DNA of 64,000 nt from Erysipelotrichaceae bacterium (GTDB lineage Bacteria; Bacillota_I; Bacilli_A; Erysipelotrichales; Erysipelotrichaceae): NCBI GenBank assembly GCA_017432005.1, contig JAFRKA010000010.1, forward strand, positions 1 to 64,000, in the 5' to 3' direction. The translations under genes and the position numbers were made by a program. This document shows positions 1 to 8,136 of this stretch, in pieces. A model generated the notes under the pieces. It made no database searches. It was given only the letters and a program-made list of their open reading frames with translations, and had not been told where the DNA came from. Position 1 is the stretch's first letter; every line of letters begins with the position of its first letter.

Positions 1-115
1 CATGGAGGAGTACATTCTCTACTACAATGCGGAAAGAATAAACGCAAAAAGAAAAGGACTGTCGCCTTTGGCATACAGGCAGCAATCCTTGTCTAAGTTA
101 CAATTGAATAATTAG
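1..115 (+). CDS. IS3-family transposase (OrfB), C-terminal end only
   Basis: The open frame enters from the left edge of the window and stops with TAG at 113-115. The 37 visible residues include YILYYNAERINAKRKGLSP followed by LAYRQQSL, the typical DDE-transposase tail of IS3/IS150-group OrfB (Y-N-x-x-R-I-x-x-x-L-x-G-L-S-P). The catalytic residues lie outside the window, so whether the element is intact cannot be judged. A terminal-repeat-like sequence follows directly. Confidence 0.8.
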   Translation, partial: MEEYILYYNAERINAKRKGLSPLAYRQQSLSKLQLNN

Positions 116-139
116 GTCCAACTTTGAGGGGTCACCTCA
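115..139. repeat. Probable terminal inverted repeat of the IS3-family element
   Basis: Directly after the transposase stop lies GGTCCAACTTTGAGGGGTCA, followed by CCTCA. Its reverse complement (TGAGGTGACCCCTCAAAGTT) resembles the terminal repeats of IS150-group elements in Firmicutes. The partner repeat is outside the window, so this is by resemblance only. Confidence 0.5.
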
Positions 140-168
140 TTTGTGAACTTCTTTTTTTCTTTCATATC

Positions 169-957
169 TTATTTGATCTTGGACATGAATTTCTTCACGT
201 TCTTCATATCGACCGGATTGTTGACGTTGCGGTCTTTCTTTAATGAACTGCCGACGATCGCTCCGGAGATATAAGGCAGATATTCATTGACATTCTTCTC
301 ATTGATGCCGCTGCCCAAGAAGACCGGCAGGCCTTTGGCGTGACTGTTGACGAGTTTGACATCTTCAACGCTCGGATTGACACCGGTCGTGATACCGGTA
401 ACGATGATGCCGTCAGCTCCGCCTTCGATCAGCGATTCAATCGTGAAATCCAGCGGCTGTTCCGCCAGAGCGAATGTATGTTTGACGTTGGCATCAGCCA
501 GGATCATGATGTCCTTGTTGTAATGAGCCTTCAATCTCATCATCTTCGGACCGGCAGCGATAAACATGCCGTTAGGACCGACACGGTTCTCCGCAAAGAC
601 TTCACATCTGATGAAGTCGACATCGCAGCAGTATGCGACTGCCCATTCCGTTTCCGTATCGTTGAACTGATAGTTGATACCGACCGGCAGTTTGGTCTCT
701 TTTCTGAGCAGTGCGACCATCTTCGCAAAAGCGATCTTGTTGATGAGCTCATTCTCGGCTGCATATGGTACATCACCGAAGTTCTCGATGATGACAGCAC
801 CGGCTCCACCCTTTTCCAGAGCCTTCAGGTCCTTGAGACCTGCTTCATAGATCGCATCCATGTCGCCCGCATATTTCGGTGAACCCGGAAGCGGGAGCAG
901 ATGGACCATTCCGATGATCACTTTCTGTTTTTTCAGTTTTTCTCTTAACGCATTCAT
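169..957 (-). CDS. BtpA/SgcQ-family TIM-barrel protein
   Basis: 262 residues, the usual length for the BtpA family (COG0434). The N-terminus has the family signature IGMVHLLPLPGSPKYAG, followed by GGAGAVIIENFGDVPY. Later blocks include ILADANVKH and ADGIIVTG, then a C-terminal phosphate-binding-like stretch (FLGSGINEKNV near residue 215). BtpA is linked to photosystem I biogenesis in cyanobacteria, but the family in Firmicutes has no settled role and is often placed near sugar-utilisation genes. It stands alone here between the IS end and the HTH/MFS operon. The exact substrate is unknown. Confidence 0.85.
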   Translation of the reverse strand: MNALREKLKKQKVIIGMVHLLPLPGSPKYAGDMDAIYEAGLKDLKALEKGGAGAVIIENFGDVPYAAENELINKIAFAKMVALLRKETKLPVGINYQFNDTETEWAVAYCCDVDFIRCEVFAENRVGPNGMFIAAGPKMMRLKAHYNKDIMILADANVKHTFALAEQPLDFTIESLIEGGADGIIVTGITTGVNPSVEDVKLVNSHAKGLPVFLGSGINEKNVNEYLPYISGAIVGSSLKKDRNVNNPVDMKNVKKFMSKIK

Positions 958-1021
958 GTCCTTACCTCTCTTATTTTCCGTTTATAGTATAACCGATATT
1001 TTCCCGGATAAAACAGGAAAA

Positions 1022-1234
1022 TCAGTCATCATCCCCGTATTTCAGGATATCTCCCGGTTCACACTTCAGAACTTCGCAAAGTTTCTTCAAAGTCGAAAAG
1101 CGGATCGCCCTGACTTTGCCGTTTCTGAGCCGTGACAGATTGATGTTGGTGATGCCGACTTTCTCCGAAAGTTCCTTTAAAGAGATGCCTCTTTCTTTCA
1201 TCAGGGCATCAAGTTCGATGCGTATATCAGCCAT
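1022..1234 (-). CDS. Small Cro/C1-type (YozG-like) transcriptional regulator
   Basis: 70 residues, nearly all one HTH_XRE domain: LDALMKERGISLKELSEKVG (helices 1-2) then NINLSRLRNGKVRAIRFSTL (recognition helix and following) and LCEVLKCEPGDIL. This is the compact YozG/YvaO-like form with no effector domain. The ATG overlaps the end of the MFS gene by 8 nt, with AGGAA as ribosome site, so the two are translationally coupled. It is probably a regulator of its own operon, but no operator was recognised. Confidence 0.85.
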   Translation of the reverse strand: MADIRIELDALMKERGISLKELSEKVGITNINLSRLRNGKVRAIRFSTLKKLCEVLKCEPGDILKYGDDD

Positions 1235-2402
1235 TTCTTTCCTGCTTTCTAAGTGTATACACGATCAGCAGACTGCCGCACAGACAGATGGCAGCCGCCA
1301 GATACAGACAGTTGGCGACACTGGTCAGATCGAGCATCCAGCCGCCCAGGATACTGGCGATGATGGAGGCGATGGTCGTCGTCGAGAAAGCCAGCGACTG
1401 AGCCTTGGCAGAATCCTCGTAGGCGACACTTTGTTCCGTATAAGGAACGATGCAGGTCACAAACAGCGCATAGGACGGTGCCTGCAGCAAAAACGCCATG
1501 AACAGCAGCGGGATGCTGAAAGCCAGGGCTACCGCCAAAGCCTTGAAGGTCATGGATATCGAAGCGATCTTTAAAGCTTTGCGATGATCGCTGAACAGTT
1601 TTGAATAAAGCAATGCTACCGGAATCTCGACCGCAGCCATGAAACCGGTCAGATAGCCGACTGTTCCGGTATTTCCTCCCAGAGCCGAGACGACATTGAT
1701 CATGAAGTTGGTCACGAAGCAGTGTGCATAGAACATCAGGATCGCACCGGCGATGATCATGACGTAGTCTCTGTTTCTTCTGATGAACTCAATCATCGAA
1801 GAACCGCCGTTTTCACCTTCGATCGTCTGATGATCGTTTTTAATATAAGTCGAGATCATGATGACCAGGATCATTTCGATGACGGTCACCAGGATACCGA
1901 CATATAACAGCGTCTTTTCCGAGAAACTGCTTAAAAGCCTTCCCATGGTCACGGAGATGATCACATAGGAAAACGATCCGGCACCTCTGGAGATCGAATA
2001 ATCGACCGCATGTCCCTGATGGTTGAGATCGACATACATCTTTATCAGTAATGATCCTAGTGCCGTACAGATCAGCGCATAGATGACATAGATGACAGCT
2101 GTTAACAGATCACGTTTTGCCAGGATGATCAGGATCAGAGACATCAGTCCCTGGATGACGATCAACGGCAACGGAAAAGTTTTTGAACTGATGTTTTCCC
2201 TGCGGTCGATCAAAGAAGAAAGGATCATTCCCGCCAGTGCTCCGCACAGCGAGCCCATGGCGATGATGATCCCGATCTCAAAATTGGTATAGGAAAGTGA
2301 ACGCAGATAGACTGACGCAAAGCCGTTGATGCAGCAGAAAGACATCCAGTAGGCACCCTGGACCAGGGAATAGAGAAAGGTCAGATTTTTCTTCTCTACC
2401 AT
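1227..2402 (-). CDS. MFS transporter (12 TM)
   Basis: 391 residues from the chosen start MVEKKNLTFLY. A longer frame begins 33 nt upstream, but this ATG overlaps the stop of the GAF gene (ATGGTAG), giving translational coupling. About 12 hydrophobic segments are seen, with the loop LSSLIDRRENISSK between TM2 and TM3 matching the MFS motif-A position and a short basic C-terminus (YTLRKQERNG). The general form recalls the nucleoside-permease/MFS_1-like clade. The substrate cannot be read from sequence. It sits between the fRMsr gene and the HTH regulator in one operon. Confidence 0.85.
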   Translation of the reverse strand: MVEKKNLTFLYSLVQGAYWMSFCCINGFASVYLRSLSYTNFEIGIIIAMGSLCGALAGMILSSLIDRRENISSKTFPLPLIVIQGLMSLILIILAKRDLLTAVIYVIYALICTALGSLLIKMYVDLNHQGHAVDYSISRGAGSFSYVIISVTMGRLLSSFSEKTLLYVGILVTVIEMILVIMISTYIKNDHQTIEGENGGSSMIEFIRRNRDYVMIIAGAILMFYAHCFVTNFMINVVSALGGNTGTVGYLTGFMAAVEIPVALLYSKLFSDHRKALKIASISMTFKALAVALAFSIPLLFMAFLLQAPSYALFVTCIVPYTEQSVAYEDSAKAQSLAFSTTTIASIIASILGGWMLDLTSVANCLYLAAAICLCGSLLIVYTLRKQERNG

Positions 2403-2845
2403 TCGATAATCTCTTCCAGAGTCTTGACGAAGCATTTCAGTCCTTCTTCATCTTCAACTGAAAAGCGGCTGAAGAGCGGACTGTCGATATCCAGTACGGC
2501 AACGACTTCATCCTGATGATGGATCGGGATGACGATCTCCGAATTCGAAGCGCTGTCACAGGCGATATGACCGGGGAACTTGTGGACATCTTCCACGCGT
2601 TGTACCTCATCTTTTTCATAGGCACTGCCGCAGACGCCCTTGCCTTTCGGGATGCATACGCACGCTGTCTTGCCCTGAAACGGTCCCAGCAGGAGCGAAT
2701 CATCTTTCACGAGATAAAAGCCGGCCCAGTTGAGACCTTCCATCGTCTGGTAGATCAGAGCGCTCGCGTTCGCCAGTAAAGGCATCCAGTTTCGTGAAGC
2801 TTCGCTCAGGGAAAGAAGCTGTTCGTTCAGTGTCTTGTAGTTCAT
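2396..2845 (-). CDS. msrC: Free methionine-(R)-sulfoxide reductase (GAF fold)
   Basis: 149 residues from MNYKTLNEQ; GGAGG lies 8 nt upstream, so the longer in-frame start is rejected. It reduces free methionine-R-sulfoxide with thioredoxin. The single GAF domain carries Cys62 (with Cys64), Cys72 and Cys96. The 10- and 24-residue spacing equals that of the catalytic Cys84/Cys94/Cys118 of E. coli fRMsr. Motifs seen are LNWAGFYLV, CVCIPKGKGVCGSA and HIACDSASNSEIVIPI. It is divergent from msrA, so both stereoisomer repair routes share one intergenic region. It heads the operon with the MFS and HTH genes. Confidence 0.9.
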   Translation of the reverse strand: MNYKTLNEQLLSLSEASRNWMPLLANASALIYQTMEGLNWAGFYLVKDDSLLLGPFQGKTACVCIPKGKGVCGSAYEKDEVQRVEDVHKFPGHIACDSASNSEIVIPIHHQDEVVAVLDIDSPLFSRFSVEDEEGLKCFVKTLEEIIEW

Positions 2846-2868
2846 GAAGGTACCTCCGGTCATTCAGA

Positions 2869-2903
2869 TTCATTTGTGTCCTTACAGACATTATAATATA
2901 GGT
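2869..2903 (+). promoter_or_regulatory. Candidate promoter of msrA with almost no leader
   Basis: A consensus -10 box TATAAT lies at 2892-2897, only 6 nt before the msrA ATG at 2904. A weak -35 candidate (TTCATT, 2869-2874) stands 17 nt upstream. Transcription would begin at or next to the ATG, giving a leaderless or near-leaderless mRNA. No Shine-Dalgarno sequence fits the ATG, which agrees with this. Confidence 0.45.
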
Positions 2904-3407
2904 ATGAAAAAGATTTATCTGGCAGGAGGATGTTTCTGGGGCGTTGAACACTTCCTTTCACTGATCGACGGCGTGAAAGAAACGACGGTCGGCTACGCCA
3001 ACAGCGACATCGCCGATCCGCACTACGAAGATCTCAAGGCTCACCGTTCCAGTGCTTCCGAGACTGTCGAAGTCATTTATGATGAAAACAAGATCTCGCT
3101 TAACGAGATCCTGGATCTCTTCTTTATGATCATCGATCCCACCATCACTGATCGCCAGGGTCATGACATCGGACATCAGTACCGTACCGGTATCTACTAC
3201 ACTGATGAAGCTGACAGTACACTCATTGAAGAAGCTCTAAAGAAACTTTCAGAGAAATACGAGAGTCCGATCGTCACGGAACTGCTTCCTCTTGAGAACT
3301 TCACGGTCGCTGAAGAATATCATCAGGATTACCTGATAAAAAATCCACAGGGTTATTGCCATGTGGATCCAAAGATGTTTGAGATCGCCAGAAACTACAG
3401 AAAGTGA
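2904..3407 (+). CDS. msrA: Peptide-methionine (S)-S-oxide reductase MsrA
   Basis: 167 residues from MKKIYLAGGCFWGVEHF. The GCFWG motif holds the catalytic Cys10. Other family blocks are VGYANSD, HYEDL, HRSSASETVEVIYDE, DPTITDRQGHDIGHQYRTGI and EEYHQDYL. MsrA reduces Met-S-sulfoxide, free and in proteins, using thioredoxin. The frame is open 60 nt further upstream, but that part overlaps the start region of the divergent msrC gene and lacks family similarity. No MsrB domain is fused. The length is normal for a single-domain MsrA. Confidence 0.95.
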   Translation: MKKIYLAGGCFWGVEHFLSLIDGVKETTVGYANSDIADPHYEDLKAHRSSASETVEVIYDENKISLNEILDLFFMIIDPTITDRQGHDIGHQYRTGIYYTDEADSTLIEEALKKLSEKYESPIVTELLPLENFTVAEEYHQDYLIKNPQGYCHVDPKMFEIARNYRK

Positions 3408-4103
3408 TCACTGCAGAAAACGGATAAGATCATCCTTCGAAGCCTCGGGGTTGATCTTTTTTAATTGCCTGAGCAGTCGCTGATACGATTCTTCCGGACT
3501 GCGTCTGTAACAGTTCTTCGCAAAACTCTTCCCGTAGAATTCTTCCGGTGTCGCGTAGCGGGCAATGCCCCAGCCGTAGAATTCACCTTTGCGGTCCGTC
3601 TCATAGTCAAAGTCTGTGATCAGCACATAGCCCTTCATCTGTAAAGCTGTGATCGTCGTATCAAAACCCTTGCGCGGTTCCCAGCTGTCTTTTCCTCTTT
3701 CCCGCGGTCTCACATAACCGCCGATGGCTTTGGCTGTCTTGGAAAGGATCGAATGTCTTGAAGCGATGATGTTGTAGAGGAACTCTTCGTTGTAGTTGAC
3801 CAGTCCGTCCGAGACCCGGGCTTCAAAATCATAGCCGTCCCGGCGGTAGTTCGCAAAGTCGTAATACCATTTCCTGCTTATATATGCAGCCTTTTTGCGG
3901 AAGAACTTCCCATAGGCACATCTGGTCTCCTGGATCACCGGACCCTTCCATTCCCACAGACCCGGCTGTTCAGAGAAATACACTTTGGGATCACAGTTCT
4001 CTTCCAGGGAGAAGCCTTTGATCTCATTGGAAAAGAAAGGTACGATCCCGTATTCTTCGATGGCATTGATCAGATCTTCCTTTTTCCGGATATAGATGTT
4101 CAT
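3408..4103 (-). CDS. AlkZ-related/winged-helix-like protein (tentative)
   Basis: 231 residues. It has the stretch KFFRKKAAYISRKWYYDFAN, followed by RRDGYDFEARVSDGLVNYNEE. This resembles conserved blocks of proteins annotated as AlkZ-related (COG3214-like winged-helix DNA-binding), which have FANYRRDGYDF and DGL in the same order. AlkZ is a DNA glycosylase for interstrand crosslinks, and activity is not established for these shorter relatives. It lies directly downstream of the GNAT gene with no gap, so it is the last gene of the PfkB-GNAT operon. Its end abuts msrA convergently. Confidence 0.5.
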   Translation of the reverse strand: MNIYIRKKEDLINAIEEYGIVPFFSNEIKGFSLEENCDPKVYFSEQPGLWEWKGPVIQETRCAYGKFFRKKAAYISRKWYYDFANYRRDGYDFEARVSDGLVNYNEEFLYNIIASRHSILSKTAKAIGGYVRPRERGKDSWEPRKGFDTTITALQMKGYVLITDFDYETDRKGEFYGWGIARYATPEEFYGKSFAKNCYRRSPEESYQRLLRQLKKINPEASKDDLIRFLQ

Positions 4104-4616
4104 TTATGAAAGTTTCTTTTCGTAACAGATCAGCGTATAAGTCTGATCATATCTCTCATCATATGCTTCTTCCCGGTCGTATTCACTGAAACCGTTGCTT
4201 TCAGCCAGATGGCGTGAAACAGCGTTCTCCTGCCTGGCTTTATAGATGAAGCTTGTTACCTGATACTTTTCTCTGCTCAGATCGATCAGCGCCTGAAGCA
4301 CCTGTTTCCCATAACCCTTTCCGGTGTAATCAGGTCCCAGACAGATGCCGCTCTCTTCACAGACTCCAGGCCGGATATTTTTAATGCCGGCAAAACCGAT
4401 CGCCCTGCCGCTACTTTTCTCATAGATGAAGAAAGCATCATGGTCTTTCTGAAAAGCGACTGATCTCTCAGCTCTTCTTCTGGCATCTTCTTCGCTTTCC
4501 GTCACTCTCCAGTACATATAGCGGGCTGCTTCTTCCCTGCTCCAGACATTCTCATACATGTCCTTCCAGTCACAATACCTGGCCTTATCAAGGATCAGGT
4601 CAGCAGTCTCGATCAT
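4104..4616 (-). CDS. GNAT-family N-acetyltransferase (RimJ/RimL-like)
   Basis: 170 residues. It has the GNAT acetyl-CoA loop as GICLGPDYTGKGYGKQVLQA (G-x-G-x-G/A) near residues 92-111 and a terminal strand NAVSRHLAESNGFSEYDREE. The N-terminus (MIETADLILDKARYCDWKDM) resembles RimJ/RimL-like enzymes that acetylate proteins or small amines. Its ATG overlaps the stop of the PfkB kinase gene (4-nt ATGA overlap), so the two are coupled. The acceptor is unknown. Confidence 0.85.
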   Translation of the reverse strand: MIETADLILDKARYCDWKDMYENVWSREEAARYMYWRVTESEEDARRRAERSVAFQKDHDAFFIYEKSSGRAIGFAGIKNIRPGVCEESGICLGPDYTGKGYGKQVLQALIDLSREKYQVTSFIYKARQENAVSRHLAESNGFSEYDREEAYDERYDQTYTLICYEKKLS

Positions 4617-5539
4617 GGTCTTTTGTCAAGTCCGAACTCAGCCGGCTGGAAACGCGGACAGACACTTTCCTTGGTGGCGATGACGGCCGAAGCCATCCTT
4701 GTTCCGATATTGCAGGATTCTTTGAGTGATTTATGATAAGTGAGTCCGGCAGCGACGCCCGCAAAGAAAGCGTCACCGGCACCGGTCGTGTCGATCACAT
4801 CGACATTCTGCGCCGGGATATAGCCGTGTTCACCGTCTCTTTCCACATAGATGGCACCGTTCTCGCCGAGTGTGACGACCAGCCGTTTGATGTCAGCCAG
4901 GATGGCCTTCTCCATCAGGATCTTTTCCAGCTCCTCCACCGGAACATTATCGTATTCTTCCGAGAACAGCAGTCCGGCTTCCTGAACATTGCAGACGATG
5001 CAGGAGACACGGGAAAGCAGGTCTCTTCGCTCCATGGCGATCGACATGTTCGAAACGACCGCAAAAATCGGCCGGCGGTATCTTTCAGCCAGATCGAAGA
5101 TCTGATCCAGCAGTTCCACTTCCATATCGATCTCGACGACGACACTGTCAGCCTTGCTGATGATCTCATCTCCGTGTTCGTTGAGGATGTCGCTGATCGG
5201 TGTAAGATCAGGACGCTTGGAGATCGAGGCGACGACATCGCCGTTGTTGTCAAAGATGGCGAGCCAGGTCCCCAGTCCGTCAGGAGTCCTCACGATATAA
5301 TCGGTCTTGACTTTGTGACGCTTCAGTTTCTCGATGACGTCCGTTCCCAGTCCCGTATCATCGACGACACTGACGTAGGTCGGACGAAGTTCCAGATTGG
5401 CGATATCCTCCACGACATTGCGGCTCACACCGCCGTGGACCTGAATGACGCGGCCGACGTTTCTTCCCGAAGGGATGAACTGATCGATCGGATAACCTTT
5501 GATATCAACGAATACTGCCCCAAATACGACGATCCCCAT
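4613..5539 (-). CDS. PfkB-family carbohydrate/nucleoside kinase
   Basis: 308 residues, normal for the ribokinase family. The N-terminal block HGGVSRNVVEDIANLE is the first PfkB signature, and VIDTTGAGDAFFAGVAAGL near residue 250 is the second signature with the anion hole and catalytic Asp (DTTGAGDAF). The start has AGGAG 8 nt upstream. The substrate is a sugar, nucleoside or pseudouridine-like compound and cannot be read directly. The N-terminus (MGIVVFGAVFVDIKGYP) recalls pseudouridine kinase-like members. It is first in an operon with GNAT and AlkZ-like genes. Confidence 0.85.
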   Translation of the reverse strand: MGIVVFGAVFVDIKGYPIDQFIPSGRNVGRVIQVHGGVSRNVVEDIANLELRPTYVSVVDDTGLGTDVIEKLKRHKVKTDYIVRTPDGLGTWLAIFDNNGDVVASISKRPDLTPISDILNEHGDEIISKADSVVVEIDMEVELLDQIFDLAERYRRPIFAVVSNMSIAMERRDLLSRVSCIVCNVQEAGLLFSEEYDNVPVEELEKILMEKAILADIKRLVVTLGENGAIYVERDGEHGYIPAQNVDVIDTTGAGDAFFAGVAAGLTYHKSLKESCNIGTRMASAVIATKESVCPRFQPAEFGLDKRP

Positions 5540-5572
5540 TATCTTTCTCCTGTTCTGTTACTACAATAATAA

Positions 5573-5599
5573 CAAAAAAACGATACTTTCCGTATCGTT
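5573..5599 (-). terminator. Terminator of the HAD/acylphosphatase/DegV cluster
   Basis: An AACGATAC/GTATCGTT stem with a 5-nt loop is followed on the minus strand by a run of T. It overlaps the stop codon of the HAD gene. Confidence 0.75.
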
Positions 5600-6281
5600 A
5601 AAGCAGATCATATATCTCATGAAGATCAGCGATCTCATGATCGATCACATAACCTTCAGGTCTGGGATGCCTGAAGGGATTGTACCAGCAGGTCACGATC
5701 CCCGCATTGATGCCTCCCTGGATGTCACTGGTCAGGGAATCGCCGACGATCATCACTTCGCTTTTATCCGTGATCTTCAGCTCTTCAAACACCTTATCGA
5801 AGAAGGCAAGAGCCGGTTTTTCGATGCCCAGTGCTTCCGAAAGAAAGACGCCGTCCATCAGTTCGGCAAAACCTGATTCCTTCAGTTTCCGGTTCTGCAC
5901 GACTGTCGTACCGTTGGAGACGATATACTGTTTCACTTTGCCGATAAGCGATCTCACGATCTCCAGACTGTCATCACGGTAGATGATCGTATCCGGTAAA
6001 GCATTCAGATAACGCTCATTGAATTCGGCAGCTCTTTTCGGATCAAGACCTTCTTTCGCAAAGAATTCCTCATAGCGGCCGACCAGACACTGCTGCTTGT
6101 CGATCTCGCCCCTTTCCAGTTTCTGCCAGTATTTATCATTGATCAGTGAATATCGCTTAACCATCTCCTCATCACATTCACCGAAACCGAAGACCGGGAA
6201 CAGTCTCTGCAGGGCTGCTTTCTGTGCCGCTTTGAAATCCAGAAGTGTTCCGTCCACATCCCACAACAAGAACCTGATCAT
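5598..6281 (-). CDS. HAD hydrolase, YjjG-type nucleotidase
   Basis: 227 residues from MIRFLLWDVDGTLLDF, chosen because this ATG lies 1 nt after the acylphosphatase stop. The frame is open upstream but the family begins here. HAD motif I is DVDGT, motif II VSNGT, motif III K (GIEKPALAFF), motif IV GDSLTSDIQGG. The cap and the sequence FLSEALGIEKPALAFFD match the YjjG family, which dephosphorylates pyrimidine nucleoside monophosphates, including non-canonical ones. It is last in the cluster with acylphosphatase and DegV. Confidence 0.85.
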   Translation of the reverse strand: MIRFLLWDVDGTLLDFKAAQKAALQRLFPVFGFGECDEEMVKRYSLINDKYWQKLERGEIDKQQCLVGRYEEFFAKEGLDPKRAAEFNERYLNALPDTIIYRDDSLEIVRSLIGKVKQYIVSNGTTVVQNRKLKESGFAELMDGVFLSEALGIEKPALAFFDKVFEELKITDKSEVMIVGDSLTSDIQGGINAGIVTCWYNPFRHPRPEGYVIDHEIADLHEIYDLL

Positions 6282-6282
6282 A

Positions 6283-6561
6283 TCAGTACCACCCGCAGGA
6301 AAAACTGCTTTCATCCTCTCTGACAGGCAGATCCATGACGTCTGTCCTTTCGATCCTGATGAATCGGCTCGCTTCGATCATATCGATCACCCTGTCTATC
6401 TCTTCTTCTGTTCCCTGTATCTCCATACTGACGGTGCCGTCATATTCGTTCTTCACCCAGCCGGTCAGACCGAGCTGTTCAGCTGCCATGGCAGCTGTGA
6501 AACGGAAGCCGACGCCCTGAACGATACCGTGGAAACGGAAATGTCTGCGTATCTTTTTCAT
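6283..6561 (-). CDS. acyP: Acylphosphatase
   Basis: 92 residues, the typical size. The N-terminal signature GIVQGVGFRFTAAMAAEQLG contains the catalytic Arg, and GWVKNEYDGTVSMEIQG contains the catalytic Asn. It hydrolyses acyl phosphates such as acetyl or carbamoyl phosphate. It is sandwiched between DegV (stop at 6566) and the HAD phosphatase with almost no spacing, so the three form one operon. Confidence 0.95.
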   Translation of the reverse strand: MKKIRRHFRFHGIVQGVGFRFTAAMAAEQLGLTGWVKNEYDGTVSMEIQGTEEEIDRVIDMIEASRFIRIERTDVMDLPVREDESSFSCGWY

Positions 6562-6565
6562 CTCT

Positions 6566-7411
6566 CTATTTCACAAAATAGGCGATAGCGATCGCTCCCG
6601 GACCGGAATAGGTACCGACTGTCGCTCCGACATATGACAGAGGGATATCCTCACAGTTGTCATAGAGGTCACGGTTCGCTTCCACGAAACCGTCGATATT
6701 GGCACTGTCAGCTCCCGAATAGGCGATCGCAAAAGGCATGGACAGATCAATGCCGCCTTCCTTTTCGATGTATTCTCTCATGGCCTGATAGCCCTTCTTC
6801 ATGCCTCTTACTTTACCCAGGATATTGACCTTGCCGTCAGTGATCGTCAGGTAAGGCTTGATGGACAGTACTTCGCCGACGAAAGCTGCCGTTGAAGAGA
6901 TACGTCCGCCCTTCTTGAGATTGTCCAGTGTATTGAAGACCGCGATGATCCTGACCTTCTCTTCGGCTTTATCCAGCAAGGCAACGATCTCATCGGCACT
7001 CTTGCCTTCATCAGCGAGTCTCTTGGCATATTCAGCCAGGATGCGCAAAGAGATGCAGAAATGCTTTCCATCATAGACTTTCACTCTGCCGTCAAAATCC
7101 TGTGCAGCCAGCGTGGCGCTCTGGAAACAGCCTGATACTCCCGAAGAGATCGAGATGTAGACTGCTTCACTTCCGTCTTCTGTCGCCTTCTTGAAAGCTT
7201 CGGCGTACTGATAGGGTGAGATCTGGGAAGTCTTCGGCAGTTCTTCCTCCTCATCCATGCGTTTATAGAATTCGGCCGGACTCATCGTCACGCCGTCAAG
7301 ATATTCTTCTTCCCCGAACCTGAAGACCAGCGGCAGGACAGTGATGCCTTCCTTTTCTGCAACATCATGCGGCAGATCGCTGCCGGAATCGGTAATAATC
7401 TTTACACTCAT
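6566..7411 (-). CDS. DegV-family fatty-acid-binding protein
   Basis: 281 residues from MSVKIITDSGSDLP; five extra upstream residues are possible. Family blocks seen: the N-terminal ITDSGSDLP, TSQISPYQY, ISSGVSGCFQSA, and the C-terminal GATVGTYSGPGAIAIAYF. DegV/FakB proteins bind a fatty acid and present it to the FakA kinase for phospholipid synthesis. No fakA is in this window. It heads the acylphosphatase/HAD operon. Confidence 0.9.
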   Translation of the reverse strand: MSVKIITDSGSDLPHDVAEKEGITVLPLVFRFGEEEYLDGVTMSPAEFYKRMDEEEELPKTSQISPYQYAEAFKKATEDGSEAVYISISSGVSGCFQSATLAAQDFDGRVKVYDGKHFCISLRILAEYAKRLADEGKSADEIVALLDKAEEKVRIIAVFNTLDNLKKGGRISSTAAFVGEVLSIKPYLTITDGKVNILGKVRGMKKGYQAMREYIEKEGGIDLSMPFAIAYSGADSANIDGFVEANRDLYDNCEDIPLSYVGATVGTYSGPGAIAIAYFVK

Positions 7412-7466
7412 CTGTAAATCCCCCAAAACTTGTACAACTGTTATTATATCTTTTTAGGAAAGAAAA

Positions 7467-7492
7467 ATCCTCCCGTATGATACAGGAGGATC
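7467..7492 (-). terminator. Terminator of the pcp operon
   Basis: On the minus strand GATCCTCCTGTATCATACGG followed by GAGGATTTTT forms a GC-rich stem with a T run. It lies just past the pcp stop. Confidence 0.85.
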
Positions 7493-7512
7493 TTGTCTGT
7501 TTAAATCATCTT

Positions 7513-8124
7513 CTAGCTTAATGAGTCGACGATCGCTTCGATGGAAGCCTCGATACCCTTGACCACGTCATCTTTGGAAAGAGATGCGGTCTCTTTCTTG
7601 TTCATGACCTGCTCATGCAGGAACGGTACATGCATGAAACCGCCGATCGTGTTCGGGAATTCCTTATCGATGTAGTAAAGGACTCCGTACATCAGGTGAT
7701 TGCACACATATGTTCCGGCTGTATTCGAGACAGCTGCAGGAACGTTGGCCTTCTTCATGTATTCGACCATTTTCTTGATTGGAAGTGAAGAGAAGTAAGC
7801 GTTCTTGCCGTCAGCGAAGACCGGCTGATCGACCGGCTGATTGCCCTCGTTATCAGGGATGCGGCCGTCATCACAGTTGATCGCAACTCTCTCAGGAGTT
7901 ATTTCGTATCTACCACCTGCCTGACCGATACAGAACACAACATCAGGATTTTCCTTCTTCATTGCTTCATGTACCGTTTCGATTGCCTTACCAAACACTA
8001 CAGGCACGTAACATTTAACGATCTCAGCACCTTTGATCTCGTCTTTGACCATCTGAACTGCTTCTTTGGCAGGATTGATGGTCTCGCCGCCAAAAGGCTC
8101 AAAGCCAGTAAGTAATACTTTCAT
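7513..8124 (-). CDS. pcp: Pyroglutamyl-peptidase I
   Basis: 203 residues, C15-family cysteine peptidase that removes N-terminal pyroglutamate from peptides. N-terminal block [10 protein letters not shown]. The catalytic triad is visible as Glu79 (ITPERVAIN), Cys141 ([14 protein letters not shown]) and His165 ([12 protein letters not shown]). It follows the two permease subunits by 12 nt in the same operon, so released or imported 5-oxoproline is a natural common theme. Confidence 0.95.
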   Translation of the reverse strand: MKVLLTGFEPFGGETINPAKEAVQMVKDEIKGAEIVKCYVPVVFGKAIETVHEAMKKENPDVVFCIGQAGGRYEITPERVAINCDDGRIPDNEGNQPVDQPVFADGKNAYFSSLPIKKMVEYMKKANVPAAVSNTAGTYVCNHLMYGVLYYIDKEFPNTIGGFMHVPFLHEQVMNKKETASLSKDDVVKGIEASIEAIVDSLS

Positions 8125-8136
8125 ATCTGTTCCTGA

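Noticed and set aside
4733..5569. Long plus-strand ORF (278 codons) opposite the PfkB kinase gene
   Set aside because: It mirrors a well supported gene, has no family motif and no ribosome site. The same holds for the ORFs at 340-882, 27394-28071, 41253-41789, 46753-47328 and 47371-47907.
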